This document shows positions 35,033 to 46,250 of a stretch of DNA of 64,000 nt, piece by piece. The notes under the pieces were generated by a model. The model was given only the letters and a program-made list of their open reading frames with translations. It searched no databases and was not told the DNA's origin. Position numbers and translations under genes: made by a program. Positions within the stretch are counted from its first letter, which is position 1; every line of letters starts with the position of its first letter. This DNA is from Clarkia xantiana subsp. parviflora (Eukaryota > Streptophyta > Magnoliopsida > Myrtales > Onagraceae): the NCBI GenBank assembly GCA_036873135.1, contig JAPTYO010000002.1, positions 39,981,452-40,045,451 of the forward strand, read 5' to 3'.

Positions 35033-35298
35033 AGCAAAAGGACAACTGAGGGGACTTAATCTTGACCGTTGAAGACGAAACGATTTGACCGCAATCGTTG
35101 AAATTATGAAGACGGTACGGAAGAGACAGCTGGATGGGCTTGATCTGCACCGTTGAAGAGGAAACGACACGATCTTAACCGCCGAGATTATAGATACGGA
35201 AGAGGCGTGCGTGACGTCACAGCTGCTTTTCCAGAAAACAACAGTCACGCCGGTTCAAACGTCATTCCCTTATCCCTAGGCATTTAATGCTACAGTAA

Positions 35299-35315
35299 CC
35301 GAGGAGTCTCCTCGG
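35299..35315 (-). promoter_or_regulatory. Conserved palindrome upstream of the antisense gene (E)
   Basis: CCGAGGAGTCTCCTCGG has 7-bp arms and a 3-bp loop, about 270 bases upstream of the TATA box. It is flanked by TTGCCAAAT on one side and CATTAAATGC on the other. The same block occurs in C and D. Confidence 0.75.
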
Positions 35316-35394
35316 ATTTGGCAACTGCCCATGGGATCTGATGGGCCCAAGGCAATCATGAGTAAGAGACTCTGTTATACAACAATCACACGCA

Positions 35395-35490
35395 AGGCAA
35401 AAGCCTCCGACGGTGGTATCGGAAGGCATGAAAACAAAAGCCTCCGACGGTGGTATCGGAAGGTATGAAAACAAAAACCTCCGACAACGA
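35395..35490. repeat. Short hairpin repeats near the 3' LTR of E
   Basis: About three copies of a 37-bp unit starting AAAGCCTCCGACGGTGGTAT and continuing CGGAAGGC. The arms CCTCCGA and TCGGAAGG pair imperfectly. Related repeats are at 47040-47140 in D. Confidence 0.8.
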
Positions 35491-35540
35491 GGTCAGAAGA
35501 GCTGAATTAGAAAGACATGACGAACTAAAAGTCCCCCATG

Positions 35541-35553
35541 TCTTGGGGGCAAA
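35541..35553 (+). other. Polypurine tract of element E
   Basis: TCTTGGGGGCAAA directly before the 3' LTR. The same 13 bases occur in C (62116-62128) and, inverted, in D (46987-46999). Confidence 0.88.
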
Positions 35554-36252
35554 TGATGGGTTCCGATGTAAATCGTTAGCTCCGTTAATAGCCAATGGAC
35601 GGCGAGTAGGTCCAGTGGGCCTCGTGAAAAGCCTGGAAGGCCCAGAGGCCCAGCACGAAGGGCCCCGACTCTAGTGGTCCCGATGTATGAGCTGAATGCT
35701 CCCGATGAGAAGCCTCTGAGTAGGCCCCGATAATAAAGCCCCGCAGAGGCTGGACCTGTCCCGTAGAGACTGAAGGTCCTGAGTGGTGATCTAGAATGAG
35801 ACAACATAAAGACCGAGAAACTCGCCTACTAGATAGAGTAGTGGGAGACGGTTAGAGATAAAGATAAACCCCCCGAGATACGCAGGGCATGCCCGAGATA
35901 CGTGGAGTACGGGTAAGATACGCGGAGTGTGGGGCGAGATATACGGAATCCCGACCGAGATATGCGGAATCGTGACGAGATACACGGAATCATGGGTAAA
36001 ACTGCCAGGCGCAGTAACAGGTAACTGAGTAACTTCCCCTCCTATATAAAGGAGGAAGTTACCTCAGAAAACCATCATCTAATACGAACTTAGGCTTTTT
36101 GCTTACCACCCCATTGATCACATACTCATTTAAGCATTGGAGAGGGATTCTGGGTCACCACCCAGGTCATCCCCTTTTGCAGGATTACGCGGAGCCCAGG
36201 AGTCCAAAGCTTTCCGTCAAGGACGTAACGGAGCTTCGCCCGTGATCCAGCA
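35554..36252 (+). repeat. 3' LTR of element E
   Basis: The LTR is 699 bp from TGATGGGTTCCGATG to GTGATCCAGCA (the 5' LTR ends CCAACA). Compared with the 5' LTR it lacks about 20 bp near 35728 and about 40 bp near 35805. Confidence 0.93.
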
Positions 36253-36490
36253 TGGCCCTTTCACCTATTTCCCGCTTTTGATGTTGCAGGAGCGCTATTT
36301 ATCTGTAGCCATTTGAAGGGTGGCTGTGGCCCTTTCTTTGTAGTCGTTTTAGGGACGACTGAGACCCTTTCTATTTGTAGTTGATTTAGGGACAACTGCG
36401 ACCCTTCTATTTTTTCACTGCTCTCACAAAATTTACATAAAAACTCTATTTATTTTTCTGTAGCCGATTAAAGGGCGGCTGTGACCCTAA
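36253..36490. repeat. GTAGCC..GGCTGTGACCC tandem array, right half
   Basis: Continuation of the array after element E, starting with the second TGGCC. About four more units follow, then a poly-T region. Confidence 0.85.
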
Positions 36491-37925
36491 AGAAAATGAT
36501 TTATTTTGTTTTTTTTTTCTTTTTTGCTTGCCTATGTTTTTTTGTTTTTTTTCTTATTTTTTTGCTTGCTCTTTTTTGAAAAAGAAAATTGAACAAAAAT
36601 AATCAACAACAATTATGTACATGCCCCTAGTGGCAAATCTGAAAATTTTTAATTTAAAACATCTTCTTGAGAAGGACTCAGGTGATTGAGTCAAAATATG
36701 TCAGTCGTGTCGACGCCCTGGATTGACCCTACGACCAATGGATGACATAGGCAATGATTTCTTCTCTCGGCTTCTCAAGTGCCCCGGCTATTGCTCAATC
36801 TCATATGGGGATGCCCCACGGTTAGCACTGACGAGTTTAGACTTCGCCGCATGACGAATATATGACTCGGTTAAGGATCACACATGGATGACGTGGAGTA
36901 GTTCGCATTGGGGCACATATATTGCACGAGATAAATTCGGAAGCTAACACAAGAATGGTTGGCGTGCAAAGGGCCGTGCACGAGATGTGCTCTTCAGAGG
37001 ATTTTATTTGGATGATTATCCGAGCTGCACAATGAGTAAGAAAAAACTCAAATTTCGGGGAGAAAATTGATCACGACTTCTCTTACCTGGATGTCCGACG
37101 TCTTTAATGGAAATTTGCTCCATATGTGAATGGATCTGTTGCATGTTCCGTCTTTTTCTTCATATGGCGGTTGTGCTCGATCTGAATTGGATATGCCATT
37201 TGGTTGCCACTGACCAGTTTAGACGTCACCGTAAAATGGATGTACAGCTTGGTTCGGGGACGCGTAAGAATTCCACACATGGTAGATGGAATGGAAGTTC
37301 TTTGAAGCAGTCACATTTCACGTGGTTGCGACCTCGTCGAAGTGTTCATCTGATCTATAAAAAGAGTAGGGACACTCAAATCTTAAGGAAAAATCAAGTA
37401 CAATTCATCTTACCTGAGCGTTTGATATCCCGCGTGCGCAATTTGTGCTTCGTGCAACTGGATGGCTGCTCGTTCCTTTAATGTTGCCCCATTTGACCGA
37501 CACCACCCGTATGTACCAGATACCTATCCAAGGGTACCTGAAAATACCAAACATGAAAGTTAGTATAAAGAATAAAAGAAGTCATGCATGATTTTTTGAA
37601 AAATTTCTAATGTCATTCATTTCATAATTTTGATTATTTTTTGAAAATGATTCAAAATTTATGATCCAAGGTGTTTTGCACCATCATGGAGTTTACTGAG
37701 TTTGCTGAGTGCACTATCTAGCTCGAACGCATGACAGATGCTCAAAACAAAGCTTTTTTCAAAAAGATTTTCTCATCCTTTGTTTAAACTTGAATAGTCG
37801 CACTCAACTGCACAGTTAAATTATTTTCTCAAAAAATAGAATCAAATCTCCTTTTTTAAAACACTAGCTCATGCGAATGTTGAAATGACGATCTTGCCGA
37901 AAGAATGCAATACACCTTGGATGAA
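36491..37925 (-). other. Element F interior, no gene
   Basis: A T-rich run (36500-36600) is followed by unique-looking sequence. The plus-strand frame 37107-37481 has no recognisable domain and no partner in element I. I take it as chance. Confidence 0.55.
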
Positions 37926-38990
37926 AACGAATGACACTTTGAGTTTTTTTTTTTTAAATGCTCATGCATGCTCGAAAGTTAAAGTTCTACTGATAAGAAA
38001 CTTACAACTTACAAGTAACAACCATTTTACCTGGATGATACATATGGAATGTATGTACAAAATGAAAAATCCAGGTAGAGTTTTTTTATAAAAAGAAATG
38101 CATATACAATGCATGCTTGGAGTTAAAAGCTCAACAAATAAGAGAAGATTTACAATCTATAAAAAAAAAAAATGTTTTTCCTTAAACAATGCCTATGAGA
38201 TGTACATGAGATGCATACTTGAAATGAAATTTCTACAGTTAAGAAAAATTACAAGTTACTTGAAAAGATTTTTTTTTTTTTTAACGAGGGAAAAAAAATC
38301 AATGCATCTTGGTAACTCAAAATAAAAAAAAAAAACAAGTGAAAAGTTTTTTTTTAAAAAAAATGCATATGAGATGCACAAAAATAAATACAATATGCAA
38401 ACTTAAAAAATAAAAGTTCTACAACTAAGAAAAATTACAATTTACCTGAAAGATTTTTTTCGAAAATAATGCATATGAGATGCACATCTTTAAAAAAAAA
38501 TCAGGTAAAATGTTTTTTAAACAAAGAGCCTTAAAACTAAGAGAGCTTACTATTTATCTAAAAAGATTTTTTTTTTTTAATTAATGCATATTGGATGCAT
38601 TATTAAAAATAAAACAATTCAGGTAAAAAGTTTTTTTTTTGAAATGATGCATATGGAATGCACGTTCGAAATTAGAAGCTCTAATAGCTAAATATGAATT
38701 ACAATTTTCCTAAATAAAAAAGAATTGCATACGCGACGCGTTAACCAAAATTACAACTTACCTGGAATGTTTTTTTTTTTTAAAAATAATGTGTATAAAA
38801 CACAAGTTTGAAAAAATAAAAAAAATCAGGTAAGAGTTTTTTTTTAAAAAAACAATGGATACAAAATGCATGTTTGGAAAGAAAATTTCTACAAGTAAAT
38901 GAATAATTACTTAGCTGAAAAAGTTTTTTTTTTTTTTGTTTTTTTTAATAAAATGCAATTAGATGAATGCATGAGAAATAAAAGCTATAC
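37926..38990. repeat. AT-rich degenerate tandem array of about 110 bp units
   Basis: Roughly eight to ten diverged units. Each has ATGCATATGAGATGCA (or close), a T/A homopolymer run, and AAGAAAAATTACAANTTACC followed by TGAAA. Unit length varies because of homopolymer changes. Two small frames (37885-38325) fall within it and are not genes. Confidence 0.8.
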
Positions 38991-39386
38991 AAACAGTCGT
39001 ATGATAACATTTACAACAAAAAACAGATCATGTTAGGGGGGTAAAAAAAAATTTGTGGCTTTACTCACCCCGTCATAGGGATCATAAGTCCTTCACAAGC
39101 GAGTAGAGTTTTTCCGAGCCGTACCGGCGGCCCAGCCGCTCCGGTCGTACTGTACTAAACCTCTGGGGTTCCTAGTCGCCCTGGGATTTAGGCGTTTTGG
39201 TGATTATTCTAAAGTGGGTGTGCGAATTCAACTAATGCCACAAAAAGAAAATGTCAATTAATTACTCTAAAAATATGTACCTGTCACACAAAAAAACAAA
39301 GTTAGAATGGTGAAGATAATAAAATATGAAAACTCGAAAAAACATGGCAATAAGCGAATACAATGAGCCCGAACCCTCTAAATTTT
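38991..39386 (-). other. 5' leader of element F
   Basis: Non-coding sequence next to the primer site. A GC-rich patch at 39110-39200 (CCGTACCGGCGGCCCAGCCG) contains short inverted repeats. I see no start of gag. Confidence 0.55.
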
Positions 39387-39403
39387 CCCCAGCAGAGTCG
39401 CCA
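39387..39403 (-). other. Primer binding site of element F (tRNA-Arg)
   Basis: The minus strand reads TGGCGACTCTGCTGGGG. It is complementary, with one mismatch, to the 3' end of plant tRNA-Arg as I recall it, which is the primer used by Ogre elements. It lies three bases inside the LTR. Confidence 0.85.
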
Positions 39404-39406
39404 AAT

Positions 39407-40679
39407 TGTCAGACCTAAAATTTGATCTGAGGCGATTACGTTTTGAAAACGTGGATTTTGAAAAGAGTCGCCACTAGTTATTTATAAGGCTAACTAAAAT
39501 CCTAAATAATCGAAGCGAATAACGAATTAAACACCTAGGTATAAAATCGATCTACGATCAGAAATTTGAGTTCGGGGTTCTATTACGAATTAAAAATATA
39601 AAATTTTAACTACGCCCTTTCGGTACTCAATTCACTTAATTTGCCAATTTATTTTTTAATATATGTTACATCAGATTAATCTAACGATGTCAAAGTTTAA
39701 TCAATTTTTTATCCTATGAAAATTATTATCAAATATTAATCTAAGCCTACAAACAAATTGAAATCTATAACTCCTAATTAAAACGAAATCTATAACACCA
39801 AAAATTATCAAACATGCTTAAACAACATACATACATAACTTAAACAATTTAAGGATTTAACCCAATTAAATTTAACAATATCAGATTAAATATAATAATA
39901 ATAATAAGAATAATAATAAAATATCAGAATAATTATATAATATAAAAATAAAATAAAAAGACACGCTACCTGAGATGACCACCAGAGTTTGCAGCAGCAG
40001 CAGGTGACCGTTTGGTGGCAATCGACTTGGCTAGACTTCGGAATTAACAGCTATGGTCAGGAGCGGAGTGGCCACTGGAAGTCCGGCGAAATCCGAAGGC
40101 AGAGGAAGGCGAATCGATGACGGATTTGGGCAGGGCTGAGCGATCCACGGCGTATGGAGAGGCGGCGCAGGCGCTGGTGACACTGGTGGGTCCGGTGCCG
40201 GTGGCACGAGGGCGGAGCAGCTGTGCTAGGGCGGAGCGTGGCCGGCGATACTGGAGGTCCGGTGCTGGCTCTAGCAGACCTTGTTTTGCAGGGAAAAAAA
40301 AACTTTTTCACTAGAAGACAAATCTGCACGGATTCCGAGAAAAGCTTGTATTATTATTGCTTGGTTGTGTTTTTACATGTAACAAAGGACCCTATTTATA
40401 GCTAAACTAGGACCCCTAAACTAGGAAAATAAAATCAAAGAAATATATGCATTTAATATTTCAAAAATATACATATATATATTTATGTATTTCACCATAA
40501 ATACACATAATATATTTTCTAAATATTTTACAATAAATAATGCATATACACTATCCTATTTTAAGCCAGACCTATCTTTAGAAACTTCGCGACCTTCCAT
40601 ATTTAAATACTTCCTTTTTTGACGCGTCACATGTGACATTTTAAATGTGCTACGCGCGGACCAAAATTAGGTGTTTACA
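39407..40679 (-). repeat. 5' LTR of element F
   Basis: The LTR is 1273 bp and near-identical to 22375-23619, with the same ends. A likely TATA box on the minus strand is the complement of CTATTTATAG (about 40391-40400). Confidence 0.92.
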
Positions 40680-40925
40680 TATGTTTTAGATAAAGATAAG
40701 TATGTCTCCTAGTTTATGGGGCAGTTACCGTTGTGGTAGTTAAGTTTTTCAGACAGTTACTTGTGTTCTAAGTATTTAAGGTGTACTGACTTGGTTTGTA
40801 AGTTAACTGCTTTGTGAATGAATATTACGTTGGTTTTCAGTTTACTTTTTCTCCTTCATTCCATTGAGTGTTTGTGACTAAATTAGATTGATCTTTGATT
40901 GGCAAATCAAGATCCATTGTTTACA
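40680..40925 (+). repeat. 5' LTR of copia G, second part
   Basis: It resumes TATGTTTTAGATAAAG and ends ATCCATTGTTTACA at 40925. It matches the 3' LTR (45486-45732) nearly base for base. Confidence 0.9.
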
Positions 40926-40927
40926 TT

Positions 40928-40939
40928 TGGTATCAGAGC
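40928..40939 (+). other. Primer binding site of copia G (tRNA-Met)
   Basis: TGGTATCAGAGC, two bases after the LTR end. Confidence 0.93.
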
Positions 40940-40984
40940 AATCCTGGTTAAAGAAGCAATCTCGAACACAAAGCATTCTGCAGA

Positions 40985-43900
40985 ATGAGTGATCAAGATG
41001 TGTTCGTTGGGTTAGAAATACCCAAGTTTACAGGGAACTATGATTAGTGGAGTTTGATCATGAGGAACCTGCTGAGGGCCAAGGAATATTGGTATGTAAC
41101 TGAAGAAGGAGTTGAGGCTGAAGGCATTACACAGAAGCAGTTGAAGATTAGAGGGTTGGTTGACATGAAAGCAAAGAACATGCTTATTCAAGCATTAGAT
41201 TGGTCTGTTCTTGAGAGTATCACGAACAAGGATACTGAAAAAGATATTCGGGAATCAATGAAAGCAAAAGGTGTAGGATCAGATCGCATGAAGAGGGCAC
41301 ATCTTCAGGCACTGAAGAGGGAGTTTGAACTATTGCAAATGAGTGATGGAGAGAAAGCAATGACTTACATCACCAAAACTCTTGAAGTAAGTAATAAAAT
41401 GAAGTTATATTGGGAAGTCATTACTGAAACCACTGTAGTGGAAAAGATTCTCCGAACTTTGAATCCTAAAATGATTTTGTTGTATGCTCAATTGAGGAGT
41501 CCAAAGATATAACTGCACTAACCCTAGATGAACTTCAAAGTTCTTTAGTCGTGCATGAATTGAAGGTCAACGGAAATTCTTCAAGTGAGGATCATGCACT
41601 GAAAGCAGTTGCTGGGAGTTCACATCACCAAAGGGGTCAGATTCATCACTTGAGAGGAAGAGGAAGAAGCAATGCTTACAGAGGTAGGGGAGGACTGCAT
41701 CAGTCAAGAGGAAGAGGAAGAAGAGGAAATTATGGAAGAGGAAGAGGAGATGGTCATAACCATCAAAATGCCATAATTCCTCATAGAGACTCCTATTCAG
41801 GTGCTCAAGGCAGAAGCAAAGAAAAAGGAGAATCTAGTCAAGGTAAGGGTGCTCGAAGTTATAATAGCAATTATAACTCAAAAGCTGAGATTCAGTGTTA
41901 TAGATGCCAGAGGTTTGGACATTATCAGTATGACTGTTATGGCAAGACACCAGTAAGGAGAGAAGAACAAATGCATTATGCTGGAGTGGAGGAGGATAAA
42001 GAGGAAAATGAAGTCTTGCTCATGGCTACTAAGACTAACAACAATCCAAAAACTACATCAGCAGATGTTTGGTTTGTGGACACTAGTTGCAGCAATCACA
42101 TGAGTGGTTGTAAGGAGGTATTCTCTCAGTTAGACGAAAGTTATAAGTCTAGAGTAGCATTTGGTGATAATTCCTCTATACAGGTTAAGGGAAGAGGAGA
42201 CATCAAGATCAAGTCTCTGAATGGTTTTACTGAAACCATCTCAGATGTATTGTATGTCCCTAATCTAAAAACAAATTTGTTGAGTGTAGGACAACTTTTG
42301 CAGAAGAAATTTTCTGTATGGTTTGACAAGGATAAATGTGAAATCACTAAAGAGAGTAAAGGATCACTCATAGTGATTCCTATGAGTAAGAACAAGTTAT
42401 TTCCACTAGAAGTGGAGAAACTTCAAGTGAGTTTGGCTACCACTGAAAAGGCATCAGAGGAGGCTTGGTTGTGGCACTTTCATTTTGGTCACTTGCATTT
42501 TGCAGGGTTAAGTACACTTAGCAGGCTCCAAATGGTGCAAGGAATGCCTAAGATTAGTCTTCAACATGAAGTCTGTGAAAACTGTATGATTGGGAAGCAA
42601 GAAAGAGATTCCTGCCCAAAAGGACAGGCATGGAGAGAAAATGATCAACTGCAGTTGATACACAGTGACATCTGTGGCCCTATAAGACCTACTTCAAATG
42701 GTGGAAGAAGGTATTTTATTACATTCATTGATGATCAACTAGAAAGATTTGGGTAACCATCATAGGTGAAAAGTCTGAAGCCTTCTCCAAGTTCAAGATT
42801 TTCAAGGCCTCAGTTGAAAATGAAACAGGCAAGAGGATCAAGATCTTGAGAACTGATAATGGGGGTGAATACACAAGCACTGAGTTCGAGAACTACTGCA
42901 AAGCACATGGAATCAAGAGGGAATACACAGCTCCTTTCACTCTTCAACAGAATGGAGTTGCAGAAAGGAAGAACAAGACAATAGAAAATATGATAAGGAG
43001 CATGCTGAATGCTCGAAATGTGCCAAAGAGATTTTGGCCTGAGGCAGTGCTTCAGAGTGTTCACATACTCAACAGGTGCCCAACCTTCTCAGTAAAAAGT
43101 AAGACTCCTTTTGAGGCTTGGAGAGGAAGGAAACCAGATGTCTCACACCTCAAAGTTTTTGGGTGTGTTGCTTATGAAAGGGTGCAAGATGTGAACAGAA
43201 GGCAGTTGGATCTCAAATCTGAGAAGTGCATCTTCTTAGGTTTGAGTACAGATGCTAAGGCTTATAAGTTATATAATCCTATGAAAAGAAGGATATTAAC
43301 CAGTCGTGATGTCAGGTTTGATGAAGCAAAGTCATGGGATTGGAGCTCTAGCAAGGAGAGGCAAAGAGTTCAATTGTTTCCAGATGGAGAGTTTGAAGAG
43401 ATGGAGATTCATCAAGATGCAGGTAATGATATTGAGAACGATAATGCTGAGGCTAATGCACCTACAACTCCACAAGATATGAGTGAAGGAACTCAGGATG
43501 AGGAGACAACATAAATTGATGAAGAAGCTATTGATTATGAGCCATCTCCCACAACGGTTGGTGAGATACCTAATCTACATGTGGAGCCTCTACAAGCACA
43601 GCAGTTAAGGAAAGGAGGACACTCAAAAGGCCAGACATCTAGATGATTTTGAGGTTAGATCAGTTCCCATTAGGAGAAACACTAGTTTTTATGCTCATTT
43701 CTGTTTATTTGCTGATTGTGATCCCACAAATTATAAGGAAGCTAGTAAAGATATTAAGTGGGTTAAGGCTATGCAGTCTGAAATTGATTCAATACAAAGA
43801 AACAAAACTTGGGACTTAGTAGTGTTACCAAGAGGGCATAAAACCATAGGTGTTAAATGGGTTTTTAAGACTAAGTAAAAGGAGGATGGGTCTATTGATA

Positions 43901-45251
43901 AGTATAAGGCCAGATTAGTGGCTAAGGGGTATAAACAGGATTATGGGTTAGATTACACTGAGGTGTTTGCTCCTGTTTCTAGGTTAGATACCATTAGAAT
44001 GGTAATTGCCTTAGGTGCTTCAAATAAGTGGTCTTTATACCAACTTGATTTTATCAGCATTTCTATATGGGACTTTAAAAGATGAGGTTTATTTAGATCA
44101 ACCACCAGATTTCATAGTTAAGGGTCAAGAAACGAAGCTGTTAAGGTTAAAGAAGTCCTTGTATGGCCTTAAACAGGCTCCTAGAGCATGCTACCACATA
44201 TTAGAAAGTTATTTTGCCACTCAAGGGTTCATTATGTGCCCTTATGAACACACACTCTTTATGAAGAACTCAGTTGGAGATCAGTATCTCATTGTGTGTG
44301 TTTATGTGGATGATCTTGTTTATACTGGGAACATCAGTTCCATGTCTAAGGAGTTTAAGTCCCAAATAAAGCTTGAATTTGAGATGACTGATATGGGACT
44401 ACGACACTATTACTTGGGTCTTGAAATAGCTCAAAGTCCTGACCAAATAACTGTCAGTCAAAGGGAAGTATATTAGAGAAATCTTGCTTAAGTTTGATAT
44501 GACTGAGTGTAATGCAGTGAGAACTCCTCTTGAAACTAATAGCAAATTAGTTAAGAGTGATGAGAGTTCTATTGTTGATAAGACACTCTATAAGAAGTTG
44601 ATAGGAAGCCTCATGTATCTCACTGCTTGTAGACCTGATTTACAGTTTGCAGTTAGCTTTGTGGCTAGGTTTATGGAGAATCCTAAGGAAAACCATTTAT
44701 ATACTGTCAAACGTATCTTAAGATATGTGCAGGGTACTAAGAATTTTGGTCTAGCATTTCAAAAATGATTGCACTCTGAGTTAGGTGCATTTAGTGACAG
44801 TGATTATGCAGGAGATAAGGATGATATGAAGAGCACTAGTGGTTTTGTTTTGTTAATTTTAGGAGCTGCAGTCTCCTGGCTTTCCCAAAAACAAAAAATA
44901 GTAACTCTGTCCACCACTGAGGCAGAGTTCATTGCTGCCACTGAATGTGCCAAGCACATTCTTTGGGTTAGAAGGGTTCTAGCCTTTCTTCATTATGCTC
45001 AGATTAATCCAACCGTGCTGTTGTGTGATAACAACTCCACCATTAAGCTGGCCAGAAACCCAGTTTTTCATTGAAGATCAAAACATATTGATGTTATGTA
45101 CTACTACTTGAGGAATCTTTGCAAAGGTCCAGATCTGTCCATTGATTATTGCATGAGTGATTTGAACTATGCTGACATCTTCACTAAGGCATTGAAGATT
45201 TCTGCTTTTGAGTTTCTTAGATCCAAGTTAGGAGTCCATTCTGTGGTTTAA
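40985..45251 (+). pseudogene. gag-pol: Copia gag-pol of element G, decayed
   Basis: The ATG at 40985 starts MSDQDVFVGLEIPKFTGNYD, followed by a TAG at 41045-41047. Gag continues to about 41490, where the frame shifts. The next frame has arginine-glycine repeats, a zinc knuckle CYRCQRFGHYQYDC and a protease site read as DTSCSNHM (Gly to Ser). Integrase has HFGH, CENC, HSDICGP, then a frameshift near 42735, then DNGGEY and NGVAERKN. A stop lies at 43512-43514. RT (GVKWVFKTK, frameshift near 44045, YVDDL at about 44308) and RNase H (SDSDYAG) carry further stops at about 43876, 44474, 44766 and 45072. It ends near 45251. All domains are present in the usual order, but there are at least eight disabling changes. 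Confidence 0.93.
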
Positions 45252-45292
45252 ATTGATGCTTCATGCATGAACGCTCATTTTAGGGGAGGATA

Positions 45293-45732
45293 TGTAAGTC
45301 TAAAGAGAAGGAAGGAACAGAACCAGTTGAGGTTGGCAATGCACAGGCAAAACACAGACAAAGCACGGCTGAAGCATGGACCAAGCACGGGTAAAGCATG
45401 GACAAGGCATGGGTGAAGCATGGTGGTCAAGCACTTGTGTTTGCCGTGTGTGTAGTATTACCACTGTTAGTTAAGTTGGTTAAAGTATGTTTTAGATAAA
45501 GATAAGTATGTCTCCTAGTTTATGGGTCAGTTATCGTTGTGGTAGTTATGTTATTCAGACAGTTACTTGTGTTCTAAGTATTTAAGGTGTACTGATTTGG
45601 TTTGTAAGTTAACTGCTTTTTGAATGAATATTACGTTGGTTTTCAGTTTTACTTTTTCTCCTTCATTCCGTTGAGTGTTTGTGACTAAATTACATTGATC
45701 TTTGATTGGCAAATCAAGATCTATTGTTTACA
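45293..45732 (+). repeat. 3' LTR of copia G
   Basis: The LTR is 440 bp from TGTAAGTCTAAAG to GATCTATTGTTTACA. It is preceded by the PPT TTTTAGGGGAGGATA (45278-45292) and followed by GAGCA. Confidence 0.93.
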
Positions 45733-45737
45733 GAGCA

Positions 45738-46250
45738 GGGGCGATGACGAGGCATCGGGTTGTGACAGCGGGAACTAGCAGCAGCAGTGGATGGCCTAGA
45801 CGATTCGAAGTTAAACGGAAGTCGTAGTTTGAATGGCCTCGACGAGGGGAAGCAGGTCGGAGCGACAACGAACCGGGCCTGGAGATTTAGATCGAACTAG
45901 GGCGGACACGACGTGAAGACGACTTAGCGAGGAAATGCGAGGATGACTGCGGCGGATGAGAGGTCTTTGGGTGGTGTTTCGAGACGGGAGGACTTCGATC
46001 GGTGGAGGTCATAGGATGGAAAGGGATGGCCGGAGATTGGTTTAGAATGATGTCGATGATGCGTGGTCGTGAGTCCTGAACGGTGGGCTAGTGGGCAGAC
46101 TGGGTCGGTCGACGTCGGAGAGGCGGGAGGTGGTGACCGTGGTTGATCCGGCTCAATGAAGAGGAGAGAAGAAATTTCCACGTAAGAAGAGGGACAGTGA
46201 TCTCTTGAAGAATATGGGATGCTATTTTGATTTAACGAAGGAAGGACGAC
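45738..46250 (-). repeat. LTR of Ogre-like element H, middle part
   Basis: This is the continuation of LTR H after the second GAGCA (45733-45737). It runs until Tat element D begins at 46251. It has no terminal GGTGTTTACA, so its end and the interior of H must lie beyond D, outside the window. An open frame on its minus strand (45924-46403) runs across the boundary into LTR D and is not a gene. Confidence 0.75.

Larger units (their letters stand above)
25443..36252 (+). mobile_element. Tat-lineage Ty3/gypsy element E, full-length (10.8 kb)
   Basis: Both LTRs, primer site, gag-pol, 3' tandem repeats, antisense accessory gene and PPT are present. The exact target duplication TGGCC is at 25438-25442 and 36253-36257. 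It sits in a tandem array of element F. The LTRs differ by two indels of roughly 20 and 40 bp, both missing in the 3' LTR, but have few substitutions by eye, so the insertion is fairly young. Confidence 0.95.
22375..40679 (-). mobile_element. Ogre-like non-coding LTR element F, interrupted by E
   Basis: The minus-strand element has a 5' LTR on the right (39407-40679) and a tRNA-Arg primer site (39387-39403). The 3' LTR is on the left (22375-23619) with a PPT beside it. Its own interior is about 5 kb after removing Tat element E, and holds repeat arrays with no gag or pol. Flanks are TATGA (22370-22374) and TATGT (40680-40684); the uninterrupted 3' LTR of G reads TATGTTTTAG, so one base of the duplication has mutated. 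It looks like a large non-autonomous derivative of an Ogre-type element. Confidence 0.88.
22164..45732 (+). mobile_element. Ty1/copia element G, full-length, interrupted by F
   Basis: A complete copia structure with exact target duplication GAGCA (22159-22163 and 45733-45737). It has a 5' LTR split by element F, a tRNA-Met primer site, a decayed gag-pol, a PPT and a 3' LTR. Removing F leaves about 5.3 kb, a normal copia length. Confidence 0.92.
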
